Origin: Oceanicoccus sp.
GTDB taxonomy: Bacteria; Pseudomonadota; Gammaproteobacteria; Pseudomonadales; Dasaniaceae
Length of the DNA: 64,000 bases
Assembly: GCF_029238675.1 (NCBI RefSeq)
Contig: NZ_JAQWFR010000002.1
Span: 124,001 to 188,000, forward strand
Reading direction: 5' to 3'
Shown here one piece after another: positions 53,230 through 62,331 of this stretch. Made by a program: the position numbers and the translations under genes. Every line of letters begins with the position of its first letter. The stretch's first letter is position 1. The notes beneath the pieces were generated by a model that saw only the letters and a program-made list of their open reading frames with translations, did no database searches and was not told where the DNA came from.

Positions 53230-55491
53230 ATGCCAAATACAGATACCCTACAGCCCCAATCCGCAGCCAAGAGCAGCATCTTTGACGACAGCCTTGGTGG
53301 CTGGCGTAAAGCCAAAGATAGACTGGCCAACTTCACCATTACAGCAGGTGGAATGGCGGTTTTGCTCGCTATCTTATTGATTTTCTTCTACTTATTGTAT
53401 GAGATTATACCGCTATTCAAGAGCGCCAGCCTGAAGCCGGTGAGCAGTTATAGTCTGGAAGACAGTAGGGGAGCAGGTTCAGAGCCCCTCTATCTGGCGA
53501 TGGAAGAGCAGGCCGAAGTAGCGGTTCAGCTTAGGTCTAATGGCCAGATAGACTTCTTTGCTGCCAATAGCGGTAAAACAGTCAAACAATTTCAGCTGCC
53601 ATTGACCGCTGAATTAACCGCTTTTAGCCTCCATTCTGAACAACAACCCCTATTAGCGATGGCCACCGGCGGCGATGTCCTGCTGGCCAAGCCAGTCTAC
53701 AAAATCAGCTACCCCAATGATAAGCGTTTGATCACCCCGCAGATTGAGTACCCCTATGGCGAAGAAGGGATTTCAGTCAGTGAGGGCACCATTAATAAAA
53801 TCGCCGTTCGCGATACCGAAGAGCAGCTATTGTTGCTGGCAGAAGTGGATGGCCAGCTGGAAGGTATACGTTTAGTTAAAGAAGAAGATTTTCTTACCGA
53901 AGAAATCCTGCTGGAAGAAGAGATTCTTAATCTGCCTGAAATTGATATCAATATTGAATGGCTGTTAGTAGGCCCGGACCAGCGCTGGGGTTATGTTGTT
54001 AGCAAGCGGGGCGACTATCGGGTTATCAACCTGAATAGCGAAGAGATTGTTGATAGCGGCCGTTTAATTGCTAAAGGCCAAGTCACCAATGTACGTTTTC
54101 TACTAGGTGAAATCTCCCTAATGATTTCCAGCGACCAGGGTGAAATCCAACAGTGGTTTATGGTGCGCGCTGATGGTGAGCCACCACGCTTGCAAAATAT
54201 TCGCAGCTTCCAGGGTAGTGACAGTGCGATTAAGTTAACCGCTCCTGAACACCGTCGCAAAGGCTTTTTAGCGGTTGATAGCGACAATACCTTAGCCGTT
54301 TACCATACGACTTCTGGCCGCCAGTTACTTTCACAATCTATTGCCGATGCCTCATCCAATATTACTCAGCTAGCTATTTCCCCTCGTGCCAAAGCCTTGC
54401 TAACACAAAATGAAAAAGGCGAGTTTAGCTACTGGAAACTGGATAACGAGCACCCTGAAGTTTCCTGGCAAGCCCTATGGGAAAAAGTCTGGTACGAAAG
54501 CTATCCTGAGCCAGATTATATTTGGCAGTCCTCCGCATCCAATAACGACTTTGAAGCCAAGTACAGTTTTACGCCCTTAGCCTTTGGTACCTTAAAAGCT
54601 GCTTTTTATGCAATGTTAATTGCAACACCGTTGGCCTTATGTGGTGCTATCTACACGGCTTACTTTATGACTCCAGTGGTTCGCCGCAAAGTTAAACCGC
54701 TGATTGAATTAATGGAAGCACTACCCACCGTTATTTTAGGTTTCCTTGCGGGTTTATGGTTGGCGCCGTTTATTGAAAAAAATCTTCCCGGTGTGTTTAG
54801 TATCTTTTTACTCATGCCCGTTGGTGTTTTGTTGTTTGGTTTTTGCTGGAGCCGGCTGCCGGACAGCTTAAGGTTGCGAGTTCCCGATGGCTGGCATGCC
54901 GTGTTACTGATTCCTGTGGTAATGTTTATCGCCTGGGCCTGCGTGGCCGCCAGTGGCAATCTGGAACTGTTGTTTTTTGGTGGCGATATGCGTGCCTGGC
55001 TAACCTATGACCTGGGCGTTTCCTATGACCAGCGTAATGCGATGGTAGTCGGTGTAGCGATGGGCTTTGCCGTAGTGCCAACTATCTTCTCTATTGCAGA
55101 AGACGCTATTTTCTCTGTGCCCAAATCATTGAGCTATGGCTCATTGGCATTAGGCGCAACCCCTTGGCAAACACTGGTAGGTGTGGTTATTCCTACCGCC
55201 AGTCCCGGTATCTTTTCCGCCTTAATGATTGGTATGGGCCGAGCCGTAGGTGAAACCATGATTGTATTAATGGCCACGGGTAATACACCGGTAATGGATG
55301 CCAATATCTTTGAGGGTATGCGTACCCTGGCGGCCAATATTGCGGTTGAAATTGGTGAAACAGAAGTAGATAGCTCCCATTATCGGGTTCTATTCCTGGC
55401 CGCGTTTGTCTTATTCCTGTTTACCTTTGTTGTAAACACCATTGCAGAAATTGTGCGTCAAAGTTTACGCAAGAAGTATGGTTCTTTATAA
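53230..55491 (+). CDS. pstC: phosphate ABC transporter permease PstC with large extracytoplasmic insert
   Basis: 753 residues, more than twice the usual PstC. A cytoplasmic N-terminus and TM1 (about 40-65, GGMAVLLAILLIFFYLLYEIIPLF) are followed by about 390 residues rich in beta strands, with propeller-like repeats (AVQLRSNGQIDFFAANSG, AVDSDNTLAVYHTTSG). The permease core follows from about 445, with the EAA-type motif SYGSLALGATPWQTLVGVVIPTASPG. No ribosome binding site precedes the ATG. pstA starts immediately after its stop (TAA-ATG). The inserted domain may sense or contact PstS or the envelope. Confidence 0.9.
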   Translation: MPNTDTLQPQSAAKSSIFDDSLGGWRKAKDRLANFTITAGGMAVLLAILLIFFYLLYEIIPLFKSASLKPVSSYSLEDSRGAGSEPLYLAMEEQAEVAVQLRSNGQIDFFAANSGKTVKQFQLPLTAELTAFSLHSEQQPLLAMATGGDVLLAKPVYKISYPNDKRLITPQIEYPYGEEGISVSEGTINKIAVRDTEEQLLLLAEVDGQLEGIRLVKEEDFLTEEILLEEEILNLPEIDINIEWLLVGPDQRWGYVVSKRGDYRVINLNSEEIVDSGRLIAKGQVTNVRFLLGEISLMISSDQGEIQQWFMVRADGEPPRLQNIRSFQGSDSAIKLTAPEHRRKGFLAVDSDNTLAVYHTTSGRQLLSQSIADASSNITQLAISPRAKALLTQNEKGEFSYWKLDNEHPEVSWQALWEKVWYESYPEPDYIWQSSASNNDFEAKYSFTPLAFGTLKAAFYAMLIATPLALCGAIYTAYFMTPVVRRKVKPLIELMEALPTVILGFLAGLWLAPFIEKNLPGVFSIFLLMPVGVLLFGFCWSRLPDSLRLRVPDGWHAVLLIPVVMFIAWACVAASGNLELLFFGGDMRAWLTYDLGVSYDQRNAMVVGVAMGFAVVPTIFSIAEDAIFSVPKSLSYGSLALGATPWQTLVGVVIPTASPGIFSALMIGMGRAVGETMIVLMATGNTPVMDANIFEGMRTLAANIAVEIGETEVDSSHYRVLFLAAFVLFLFTFVVNTIAEIVRQSLRKKYGSL

Positions 55492-57183
55492 ATGACTTTA
55501 GATAAAGATAAAAAATTGTCCGTTAGAGATTGGGTTCGCAATGGCGACCCCTTTATCTGGATTAATGCCGCCGCAGTCAGTATTAGTGTTGTTGCTGTTA
55601 TCGGTATTCTGGTGCTATTGGCGGTACGTGGCTTTGGTCACTTTTGGCCCTCCAATGTATTGGAAGCCAACTATGCCCAGCCGGGCTTGGCTGCCCAAAG
55701 AATTATGGGTGAAATTGTTGAAACCGAAAGTATCCCCCTTGAGCAATTACTATCGGCCGGTGTAAAAATCGAAACCGATAAAGCTTTTGTTGACCGCACC
55801 CTGATAAAGCAAGGTAATCGCGACGTAACCGGTACAGATTTTGTTTGGGTGATCGAAGATTTTATTGGCGATAGAAAATACCCTGAAGCCATTATGACCA
55901 TTGAGCGCCGTGAGTGGGGTAACTTTTACGGTTATTTACTCGGTGTTAAAGAACAAGGGCAGCCTGTTCAGACCGATGATAATTGGGCTGAATTTCAGCG
56001 CCGCATTGAGCGCGCTTTAGATTTACATGGACAAATAGAAGGGATTGAAAAAGGCGCTATTGGCGCGATTAACTACGAGTTAGAGCGCTTGCGTTTAAGT
56101 GAGCGGGGCCTGGACCTGAATAAAGGTTTAAGCTCAGCTGAGCGGGCCACCCGTATGGCGGACATTAATGCTGATCGCGCGGTACTGGATCAAGAATACA
56201 GTGTGCTGCAAAAGCAATTGGCTGAGTTATACCAGCAAATTAACCGCGATAGCATTACTGCCAAAGCTATAAATGGTGCCGAGGTAGAAATCCAATTAGC
56301 TATGGTGGTTCACGCGAACCAACCGAATGGGATGGGCTTGGGTGAAAAAGCGTTTGCCTATCTTCTCAAGTTTTGGGAATTCCTAACCGACGAACCCCGT
56401 GAAGCTAATACCGAAGGGGGTATCTTCCCGGCAATTTTCGGTACCGTGATGATGGTGTTGTTAATGTCGGTAATGGTGACGCCCTTTGGTGTCGTCGCGG
56501 CGGTCTATTTAAGAGAGTACGCCAAACAAGGTGTACTGACCCGTACTGTAAGAATCGCAGTCAATAACCTCGCTGGTGTTCCCTCGATTGTTTACGGTGT
56601 ATTTGGTTTGGGTTTCTTTATTTACTTTCTTGGTGCAGAGATTGACCGGGTCTTATTTGAAGCGGCTTTACCGGCCCCTACCTTTGGTACTCCCGGTTTA
56701 TTGTGGGCTTCATTAACTTTGGCCTTACTAACCCTACCTGTTGTTATTGTGGCAACAGAAGAAGGTTTGGCCCGTATTCCCCGCGCACTACGTGAAGGCA
56801 GCCTGGCACTGGGTGCCACAAAAGCTGAAACACTTTGGCGAGTGGTTTTACCAATGGCCAGCCCCGCGATGATGACCGGTTTGATTTTGGCTGTAGCCCG
56901 CGCCGCCGGTGAAGTAGCGCCGTTAATGTTAGTGGGTGTTGTAAAACTCGCCCCGTCATTACCCGTTGATGCCAATTACCCTTATTTACACTTAGACCAG
57001 AAATTTATGCATCTGGGCTTCCATATTTACGATGTGGGTTTCCAAAGCCCCAATGTTGAAGCGGCCAGGCCACTGGTTTACGCCACAGCCTTATTGTTAG
57101 TGGTTATTATTGCCTTATTGAACTTTAGCGCGGTAGCCTTACGTAACCATCTGCGTGAAAAGTACAAATCACTGGAAATGTAG
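55492..57183 (+). CDS. pstA: phosphate ABC transporter permease PstA with extracytoplasmic insert
   Basis: 563 residues versus about 290 for a typical PstA. TM1 (about 22-45) is followed by about 270 residues with a coiled coil (LDLHGQIEGIEKGAIGAINYELERLRL ... LDQEYSVLQKQLAELYQQINRD), then the permease core (GGIFPAIFGTVMMVLLMSV, EGSLALGATKAETLWRVVLPMASPA). It pairs with the enlarged PstC, so both permeases carry matching extra domains. The stop codon lies in a short tandem repeat. Confidence 0.9.
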   Translation: MTLDKDKKLSVRDWVRNGDPFIWINAAAVSISVVAVIGILVLLAVRGFGHFWPSNVLEANYAQPGLAAQRIMGEIVETESIPLEQLLSAGVKIETDKAFVDRTLIKQGNRDVTGTDFVWVIEDFIGDRKYPEAIMTIERREWGNFYGYLLGVKEQGQPVQTDDNWAEFQRRIERALDLHGQIEGIEKGAIGAINYELERLRLSERGLDLNKGLSSAERATRMADINADRAVLDQEYSVLQKQLAELYQQINRDSITAKAINGAEVEIQLAMVVHANQPNGMGLGEKAFAYLLKFWEFLTDEPREANTEGGIFPAIFGTVMMVLLMSVMVTPFGVVAAVYLREYAKQGVLTRTVRIAVNNLAGVPSIVYGVFGLGFFIYFLGAEIDRVLFEAALPAPTFGTPGLLWASLTLALLTLPVVIVATEEGLARIPRALREGSLALGATKAETLWRVVLPMASPAMMTGLILAVARAAGEVAPLMLVGVVKLAPSLPVDANYPYLHLDQKFMHLGFHIYDVGFQSPNVEAARPLVYATALLLVVIIALLNFSAVALRNHLREKYKSLEM

Positions 57184-57213
57184 CCTGGAAATGTAGCCGC
57201 TGGAAATATAATA
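57171..57213 (+). repeat. tandem imperfect repeats spanning the pstA stop
   Basis: CTGGAAATGTAG, CCTGGAAATGTAG, CCGCTGGAAATATAATAG: three copies of about 13-15 bp, each with a TAG. Probably slippage duplication of the pstA 3' end. Confidence 0.6.
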
Positions 57214-57228
57214 GAATTTAAACGATTG

Positions 57229-58074
57229 ATGACAAGAGATAAGACTACCGTGAAAACGCATGCAATAGATTTAGAGACCATGGGACGTTCTGGCCAGGCG
57301 CTGGATATTGCCAATGAAGAAATCAGCCTATCAGTAGAAAACCTGAACCTGTTTTATGAAGGTGGCAAGCAGGCACTTCACGATATCAGCCTGGATATTC
57401 CCAAGCAGCGTGTAACTGCATTTATCGGCCCTAGTGGTTGTGGTAAATCTACGCTATTGCGTTGCTTTAACCGCATGAACGATTTGGTTGATGGTTGTGA
57501 GATCGATGGAAAGATCCTGTTGGACCGTGAAGATATTTATCAGCGCGGTGTCGATGCTGCGTCATTGCGTCGTCGCATTGGTATGGTGTTTCAAAAGCCA
57601 AACCCTTTTCCAAAAACTATTTATGAAAATGTGGCCTACGGTTTACGTATTCAGGGCATTAATAAAAAGCGTGTATTAGATGAAGCGGTAGAGAAGTCTC
57701 TGCGTCAGGCAGCGTTATGGGATGAGGTTAAAGATCGCCTGCACGACAGTGCATTAGGTATGTCAGGCGGTCAGCAGCAGCGTTTGGTGATTGCCCGTAC
57801 CGTGGCTATTGAACCGGAAGTGCTATTATTAGATGAGCCTGCATCAGCACTGGACCCCATTTCGACATTAAAAATCGAAGAGCTGATCAATGAGCTAAAA
57901 TCGAAATACACCATTGTGATTGTCACCCACAATATGCAGCAGGCGGCACGGGTTTCCGATTACACTGCCTTTTTATATATGGGCAAGCTGATTGAGTTTG
58001 ATAGTACGGATACATTATTTACTAACCCAGCCCAGAAACAAACCGAAGACTATATAACCGGCCGTTACGGTTAA
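57229..58074 (+). CDS. pstB: phosphate ABC transporter ATPase PstB
   Basis: 281 residues from ATG 57229. GTG 57250, after AGAGATAAG, is an equally possible start. It has Walker [10 protein letters not shown], signature MSGGQQQR, Walker [13 protein letters not shown] and the switch His in [17 protein letters not shown]. It powers PstSCA import and takes part in PhoR signalling. Confidence 0.95.
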   Translation: MTRDKTTVKTHAIDLETMGRSGQALDIANEEISLSVENLNLFYEGGKQALHDISLDIPKQRVTAFIGPSGCGKSTLLRCFNRMNDLVDGCEIDGKILLDREDIYQRGVDAASLRRRIGMVFQKPNPFPKTIYENVAYGLRIQGINKKRVLDEAVEKSLRQAALWDEVKDRLHDSALGMSGGQQQRLVIARTVAIEPEVLLLDEPASALDPISTLKIEELINELKSKYTIVIVTHNMQQAARVSDYTAFLYMGKLIEFDSTDTLFTNPAQKQTEDYITGRYG

Positions 58075-58091
58075 CGACTAAGGATAAAACC

Positions 58092-58814
58092 ATGATCGAT
58101 AAAGACGTACATAGCCATCATATCTCGCAGCAGTTTAATGCCGAGCTGGATACCGTCAAAACCCATATGCTGGAAATGGGTGGGCTGGTAGAGCAGCAGG
58201 TTCGCGATGCGATTACCGCCCTGATCGAAGGTGATAGCCAGTCGGCGGAAACGGTTAAGGTGAACGATAAGCAAATCAATTCCATGGAAGTGTCGATTGA
58301 TGAAGAGTGCACCCGTATTCTTGCCAGACGGCAGCCGGCTGCCAGTGATTTACGTCTGGTTATTGCTATCAGTAAAGCGGTTATCGATCTTGAGCGTATT
58401 GGTGATGAGGCCGGTAAAATTGCTACCCAGGCCATTCAGTTATCAGAGAGTGGTGAATCCCCACGGGGCTATAAAGAAATTCGCCATATTGGTAACCATG
58501 TAGGCTTTATGGTGCGCGATGCCCTGGATGCGTTTGCCCGCTTTGATGTGGATATGGCCTTGGCCGTAGCCAAAGAAGATAAGTTGGTTGATGAAGAGTA
58601 CGGTACAGCGGTAAGAAGTATTATTACCTTTATGATGGAAGACCCCCGTACCATCAGCCAAATGATGAATGTGATTTGGGCACTGCGCTCACTGGAACGA
58701 GTGGGTGATCATGCCCGCAATATTGCCGAGCATGTGATTTATTTGGTGAAGGGTAGGGATGTTCGTCATTTCGGTATTAAGGAAATGACCGCAGAAGTGC
58801 AGGATAATCAATAG
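58092..58814 (+). CDS. phoU: phosphate signalling regulator PhoU
   Basis: 240 residues with two PhoU three-helix repeats; acidic metal-binding runs include DLERIGDEAGKIA and SLERVGDHARNIAEHVIY. It is a negative regulator linking Pst to PhoR. It lies 17 bp after pstB and converges on the AbgT gene. Confidence 0.95.
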   Translation: MIDKDVHSHHISQQFNAELDTVKTHMLEMGGLVEQQVRDAITALIEGDSQSAETVKVNDKQINSMEVSIDEECTRILARRQPAASDLRLVIAISKAVIDLERIGDEAGKIATQAIQLSESGESPRGYKEIRHIGNHVGFMVRDALDAFARFDVDMALAVAKEDKLVDEEYGTAVRSIITFMMEDPRTISQMMNVIWALRSLERVGDHARNIAEHVIYLVKGRDVRHFGIKEMTAEVQDNQ

Positions 58815-58817
58815 TAG

Positions 58818-60320
58818 CTATTGAGGAATAAAGATTCCTGCCCCCGGCCCTAGCGGCCAGTCCATCACAATCCAGACTAGTAGTAATAGCGACCAGCTTA
58901 GTAAAAACGCCAGCGAGTAGGGCAGCATGGTCGCTATAATCGTTCCAATCCCAGCCTCCTTGTCATAGCGTTGCACAAAGGCAACGACCACCCCAAAGTA
59001 AGGCATTAACGGCGTAATAATATTGGTGGTGCTATCGCCAATTCTAAAAGCCATTTGCGTTGCTTCCGGGCTAATCCCCAGTAATAAAAACATCGGTACA
59101 AAAATAGGCGCAAACAGTGCCCATTTAGCGGATGCGCTACCAATCAGCAGATTAATCATTGCCGCCATCACAATAAAACTCACCAATAAGGTGGGCGCGC
59201 CTAAGCTTAATGATTTTAAAAAGCCTGCGCCGTTAATAGCGGCAATAGCCCCTAGCTGGCTCCAGCTAAAATAACTGACAAACTGTGCGGCAAAAAACAT
59301 TAACACTAAATAGCTAGCCATGGTCACCATGCTCGATTCCATGCCTTTAATAACATCATTCTTATGGCTAAAGCTGCCGCTGACCTTGCCGTAGATATAA
59401 CCGGCAATAGCTGCGTAACTGGCAATAATAATGACGATACCTGTGATAAAGGGTGAGCGTAGGATGGTATTGTCCGCGTCTCGTAGCAAACCGTGGTCGG
59501 GTAATAAGCCCCAAAGTAATAAGCCGATAACAATCAGGCTAAACCAGCCGGTTGCACGCAAGGCGGCCTTTTCTTGCGGGAGTAGGGTAGTACTAACAGA
59601 TGAGTCATGGTTTGTTGTGTAACTGCCAAGACGGGGTTCAACAATTTTTTCTGTAACCCAGGTGCCGACCAGACTAATGACAACGGTTGAGATAATAAGA
59701 AAATAATAATTACCTGCCGCGTTTACTTCGTAATCACTTTGAATTAAGGCCGCCGCCTCGGTGGATATGCCAGCTAATATGGCATCGACAGGGCCGATAA
59801 GAATATTGGCACTGAAGCCCCCGGATACCCCGGCAAAAGCGGCAGCAATACCGGCCAGGGGATGACGTCCTGCTGAGACAAACACCAAAGCTGCTAAAGG
59901 TATTATTACGACATAGCCAGTATCCATCGCCAAACTGGAAAGCACGCTGGTTAACACCACAAATAAACTGAGCAACTGTCTGGGAGCTTTTAATACCGTA
60001 GCTTTTAACACGGCCCCAATTAACCCGGAATGTTCAGCAACGCCAATACCCATAATAGCGACTAACACACTGCCTACCGGGGCAAAATGGGTAAAGTTGG
60101 TGACGGTTTTAGTGAGGATAAGGTGCAAGCCTTCTTTGCTCAGCAAGTTCACGCTATTGATCGTGTCACCGCTAATTGGGTGTACGGCCGATAGGTCCAG
60201 CCAGCTACTGATGGCGGAGATCACTAGAATGATCGCGCATAAAGCCATAAATAAAATGGTGGGGTTGGGCAGTTTATTACCTGCCTGTTCAACACGCTGC
60301 AGCAAAGAGTTAAGTAGCAT
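58818..60320 (-). CDS. AbgT family transporter
   Basis: 500 residues, about 11-13 transmembrane segments, with AbgT motifs (NKLPNPTILFMALCAIILVISA, GVSGGFSANILIGPVDAILAGIS, GSASAKWALFAPIFVPM). Family members import p-aminobenzoyl-glutamate or export sulfonamides by proton-driven antiport. No abgAB peptidase genes are adjacent, so direction and substrate are open. Confidence 0.9.
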   Translation of the reverse strand: MLLNSLLQRVEQAGNKLPNPTILFMALCAIILVISAISSWLDLSAVHPISGDTINSVNLLSKEGLHLILTKTVTNFTHFAPVGSVLVAIMGIGVAEHSGLIGAVLKATVLKAPRQLLSLFVVLTSVLSSLAMDTGYVVIIPLAALVFVSAGRHPLAGIAAAFAGVSGGFSANILIGPVDAILAGISTEAAALIQSDYEVNAAGNYYFLIISTVVISLVGTWVTEKIVEPRLGSYTTNHDSSVSTTLLPQEKAALRATGWFSLIVIGLLLWGLLPDHGLLRDADNTILRSPFITGIVIIIASYAAIAGYIYGKVSGSFSHKNDVIKGMESSMVTMASYLVLMFFAAQFVSYFSWSQLGAIAAINGAGFLKSLSLGAPTLLVSFIVMAAMINLLIGSASAKWALFAPIFVPMFLLLGISPEATQMAFRIGDSTTNIITPLMPYFGVVVAFVQRYDKEAGIGTIIATMLPYSLAFLLSWSLLLLVWIVMDWPLGPGAGIFIPQ

Positions 60321-60356
60321 GGGTAGGGCTCAGTGGTGTGTTTTGATGAAGTGGAT

Positions 60357-60378
60357 TCCCGTCTTCGCGGGAATGACG
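60357..60378. repeat. partial family B repeat
   Basis: TTCCCGTCTTCGCGGGAATGACG between cinA and the AbgT gene. One arm has lost its outer part. Confidence 0.55.
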
Positions 60379-60388
60379 AAATAGTTGG

Positions 60389-61660
60389 TTATCTTGAATA
60401 ATGCCTTAAGTAATGAGGCTCTTCTTCGATGCCCAATAGGTCGCGGCGGATTAAATCCAGCGTTGTCGCCATCACCATTTTTTGAAACCATTGCCGGGAG
60501 GCGTTAAAGCGCAGTCTGCGGGTATTAAGTTTGTACCTGTTGCCCCATGCGATCCATACGGTGCCTACGGGTTTTTCTTCGCTGCCGCCATCGGGGCCTG
60601 CTATACCGGATACGGCAATTGCATAATCAGCGCCGCTGTTTACCATCGCGCCATTCGCCATGGCAACTACTACCGGCTCACTGACAGCGCCTTGCTCAAG
60701 CAATACTGCGTTATCAACGCCGACCATAACGGCTTTCATGGAGTTGGAGTAGGTAACAAAGCCGGCTTCAAATACTGACGATGCGCCTGCAATTTCCGTA
60801 ATCGACGCAGCGATTAAGCCACCGGTGCAGGACTCTGCTGTAGTTATTTGAGCGTTTTTCTCTTTTAACAGCAGAATAACAGCCTCAGCCAGAGTGGTGC
60901 TTTGCGGCCCGATAATATAATCGCCTATCAGTGCGCTTAAGCGTAGATAGCATTGCTGTTGCAGTTGTGAGTGGTTGGCATCGTGAATAGTTAATTTGAT
61001 TTCCAGTAAAGGCATACCGGACCTAAAGCCCAGTTCCACTTCTTCGGGCCAATCACTCAATTGATTATTAACCAGTTGCTGCAAAGTAGACTCACCAAGA
61101 CCGAAGGTCTGGAAACGGATGGTAGATGGCTCTTTATTGTTAGGGAAGCGCTGGCAGATCATATCGACTATGGTCTGCTCCATCATAGGCTTTAGTTCGT
61201 TGGGTACGCCGGGGGTGCAAATAATTAAGCAGTCGTTGTGGTTAATTGAAAAACCAACCGCACTGCCAACAGGGTTGGGGATGACTTCAACGCCAGCGGG
61301 CAACAGGGCTTGTTTAAGGTTGGCATCATTGAGTGCCAGCCTGTGCCGCTGGCACCAGTTAATCAGGTGCTCTTTGGCAATAATATTTTCTTCTATCACC
61401 TGCCCTGTCAGTTCACTGAGGATTTGTGCCGTAAGATCATCAATGGTGGGCCCTAAACCGCCATTTACAATAAGCACATCGCTGGCTTGAGATTGTTGCT
61501 TCATTTCTGCCAATAATTCAGCGCTGTCATCGCCAACGGTAACCTTTCTGGCAATGCCATAGCCTTTGGCGGCTAATTGTTGGGCAATCATGGCCGAGTT
61601 AGAGTCAACTGTATGGCCTGACATTAGTTCATTGCCGGTGAGGAGTAATTGTATTTTCAT
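60389..61660 (-). CDS. cinA: CinA family protein with nicotinamide-nucleotide amidohydrolase domain
   Basis: 423 residues: an N-terminal MoCF/COG1058 domain (LLTGNELMSGHTVDSNSAMIAQQL, VNGGLGPTIDDLT) and a C-terminal PncC domain (TTAESCTGGLIAASITEIAGASSVFEAGFVTYSN, GIAGPDGGSEEKPVGTVWIAW). It deamidates NMN in NAD salvage; the N-terminal part is an ADP-ribose or FAD pyrophosphatase in related proteins. Confidence 0.92.
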   Translation of the reverse strand: MKIQLLLTGNELMSGHTVDSNSAMIAQQLAAKGYGIARKVTVGDDSAELLAEMKQQSQASDVLIVNGGLGPTIDDLTAQILSELTGQVIEENIIAKEHLINWCQRHRLALNDANLKQALLPAGVEVIPNPVGSAVGFSINHNDCLIICTPGVPNELKPMMEQTIVDMICQRFPNNKEPSTIRFQTFGLGESTLQQLVNNQLSDWPEEVELGFRSGMPLLEIKLTIHDANHSQLQQQCYLRLSALIGDYIIGPQSTTLAEAVILLLKEKNAQITTAESCTGGLIAASITEIAGASSVFEAGFVTYSNSMKAVMVGVDNAVLLEQGAVSEPVVVAMANGAMVNSGADYAIAVSGIAGPDGGSEEKPVGTVWIAWGNRYKLNTRRLRFNASRQWFQKMVMATTLDLIRRDLLGIEEEPHYLRHYSR

Positions 61661-61768
61661 AAGAGACTTCTGGAATTTTAGTTGTTGTCTGTTTGCAGCG
61701 TTGTTAATCTAGTGTCTTATTGAGCATCGCCACTGATTGCCGATAATACACCATAAACAGGATAGCTT

Positions 61769-62242
61769 ATGACTGATATTTCCGAGCTGGATTTCCATGA
61801 TTTCCACCTTCAGGAATTGCCACGCCGGCTGGCGGCAGGCCATGGTCAGTTAGCAGCTGTGGCTGCCCGCGAACTCCCTGCTATTTGTTTCCGAATTAAA
61901 GACACCGATAATGCTTATACCTTACAGCCCCAGCCTGACACTATTGCGATAGTGGCTGGCACCGAGGCTGAAACAGTGGTTGAGCTTGATGACTCTGAAT
62001 GGCAAGGGTTGATAAGGGGTGGACCTATACCGGCTGTGTTAGGTGATGCGGACCTGTCTATACGATGGGAGTCAGTATTAAAAGCGATGGTTTACGGAGA
62101 AGATGTCATTCCCGCCCCCCACCGTCATTCCCGCCCCCCCCCGTCATTCCCGCGAAGGCGGGAATCCAATGCTGTAGATTTCCGCTTTAGCGGAAATAAC
62201 AGCATAAGCGTGCAGGCTGGATTCCCGCCTTCGCGGGAATGA
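61769..62242 (+). pseudogene. truncated gene: SCP2-like N-terminal domain, 3' end replaced by repeat cluster
   Basis: 157 codons are open, but from about codon 113 (after KAMVYGEDV) the frame is family B repeat DNA, reading IPAPHRHSRPPPSFPRRRES and so on. The upstream part (PRRLAAGHGQLAAVAARELPAICFRI, YTLQPQPDTIAIVAG, VVELDDSEWQGLIRGGPIPAVL, WESVLKAMVYG) resembles the SCP2-like N-terminal region found in some phytanoyl-CoA dioxygenase-family proteins. The catalytic part would be missing. The ribosome binding site region looks intact. It is called a remnant because of the repeat-coded tail; expression of a short fusion protein cannot be excluded. Confidence 0.6.
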
Positions 62243-62303
62243 CGGGGGGGGGCGGGAATTGACGGTGAGGGGGGCGGGAATGACGAGAGGGGTTCGGGAA
62301 TGA
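62105..62303. repeat. nested inverted repeat built from a family B element with amplified ends
   Basis: A full family B element (62141-62245) is flanked on the left by two extra GTCATTCCCGCCCCC units of about 19 bp. On the right are the mirror-image units, approximately two intact (one with an extra T) and one decayed (TTCGGGAATGA). C9 (62134-62142) mirrors G9 (62244-62252). The whole could fold into a cruciform of about 200 bp. Confidence 0.8.
62141..62245. mobile_element. family B MITE-like palindromic element, full copy 3 (inverse interior)
   Basis: 105 bp, ends CCGTCATTCCCGCG and CGCGGGAATGACGG. The inner sequence is the reverse complement of copies 1 and 2, with the hairpin TTTCCGCTTTAGCGGAAA, so copies occur in both orientations. 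Confidence 0.85.
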
Positions 62304-62331
62304 GATATTATTTAACCAGGGGTTTATAGCA

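Noticed and set aside
62105-62303. CRISPR array
   Set aside because: Repeats are in mirror orientation with no unique spacers of regular length and no cas genes; they are end units of a MITE-like element.
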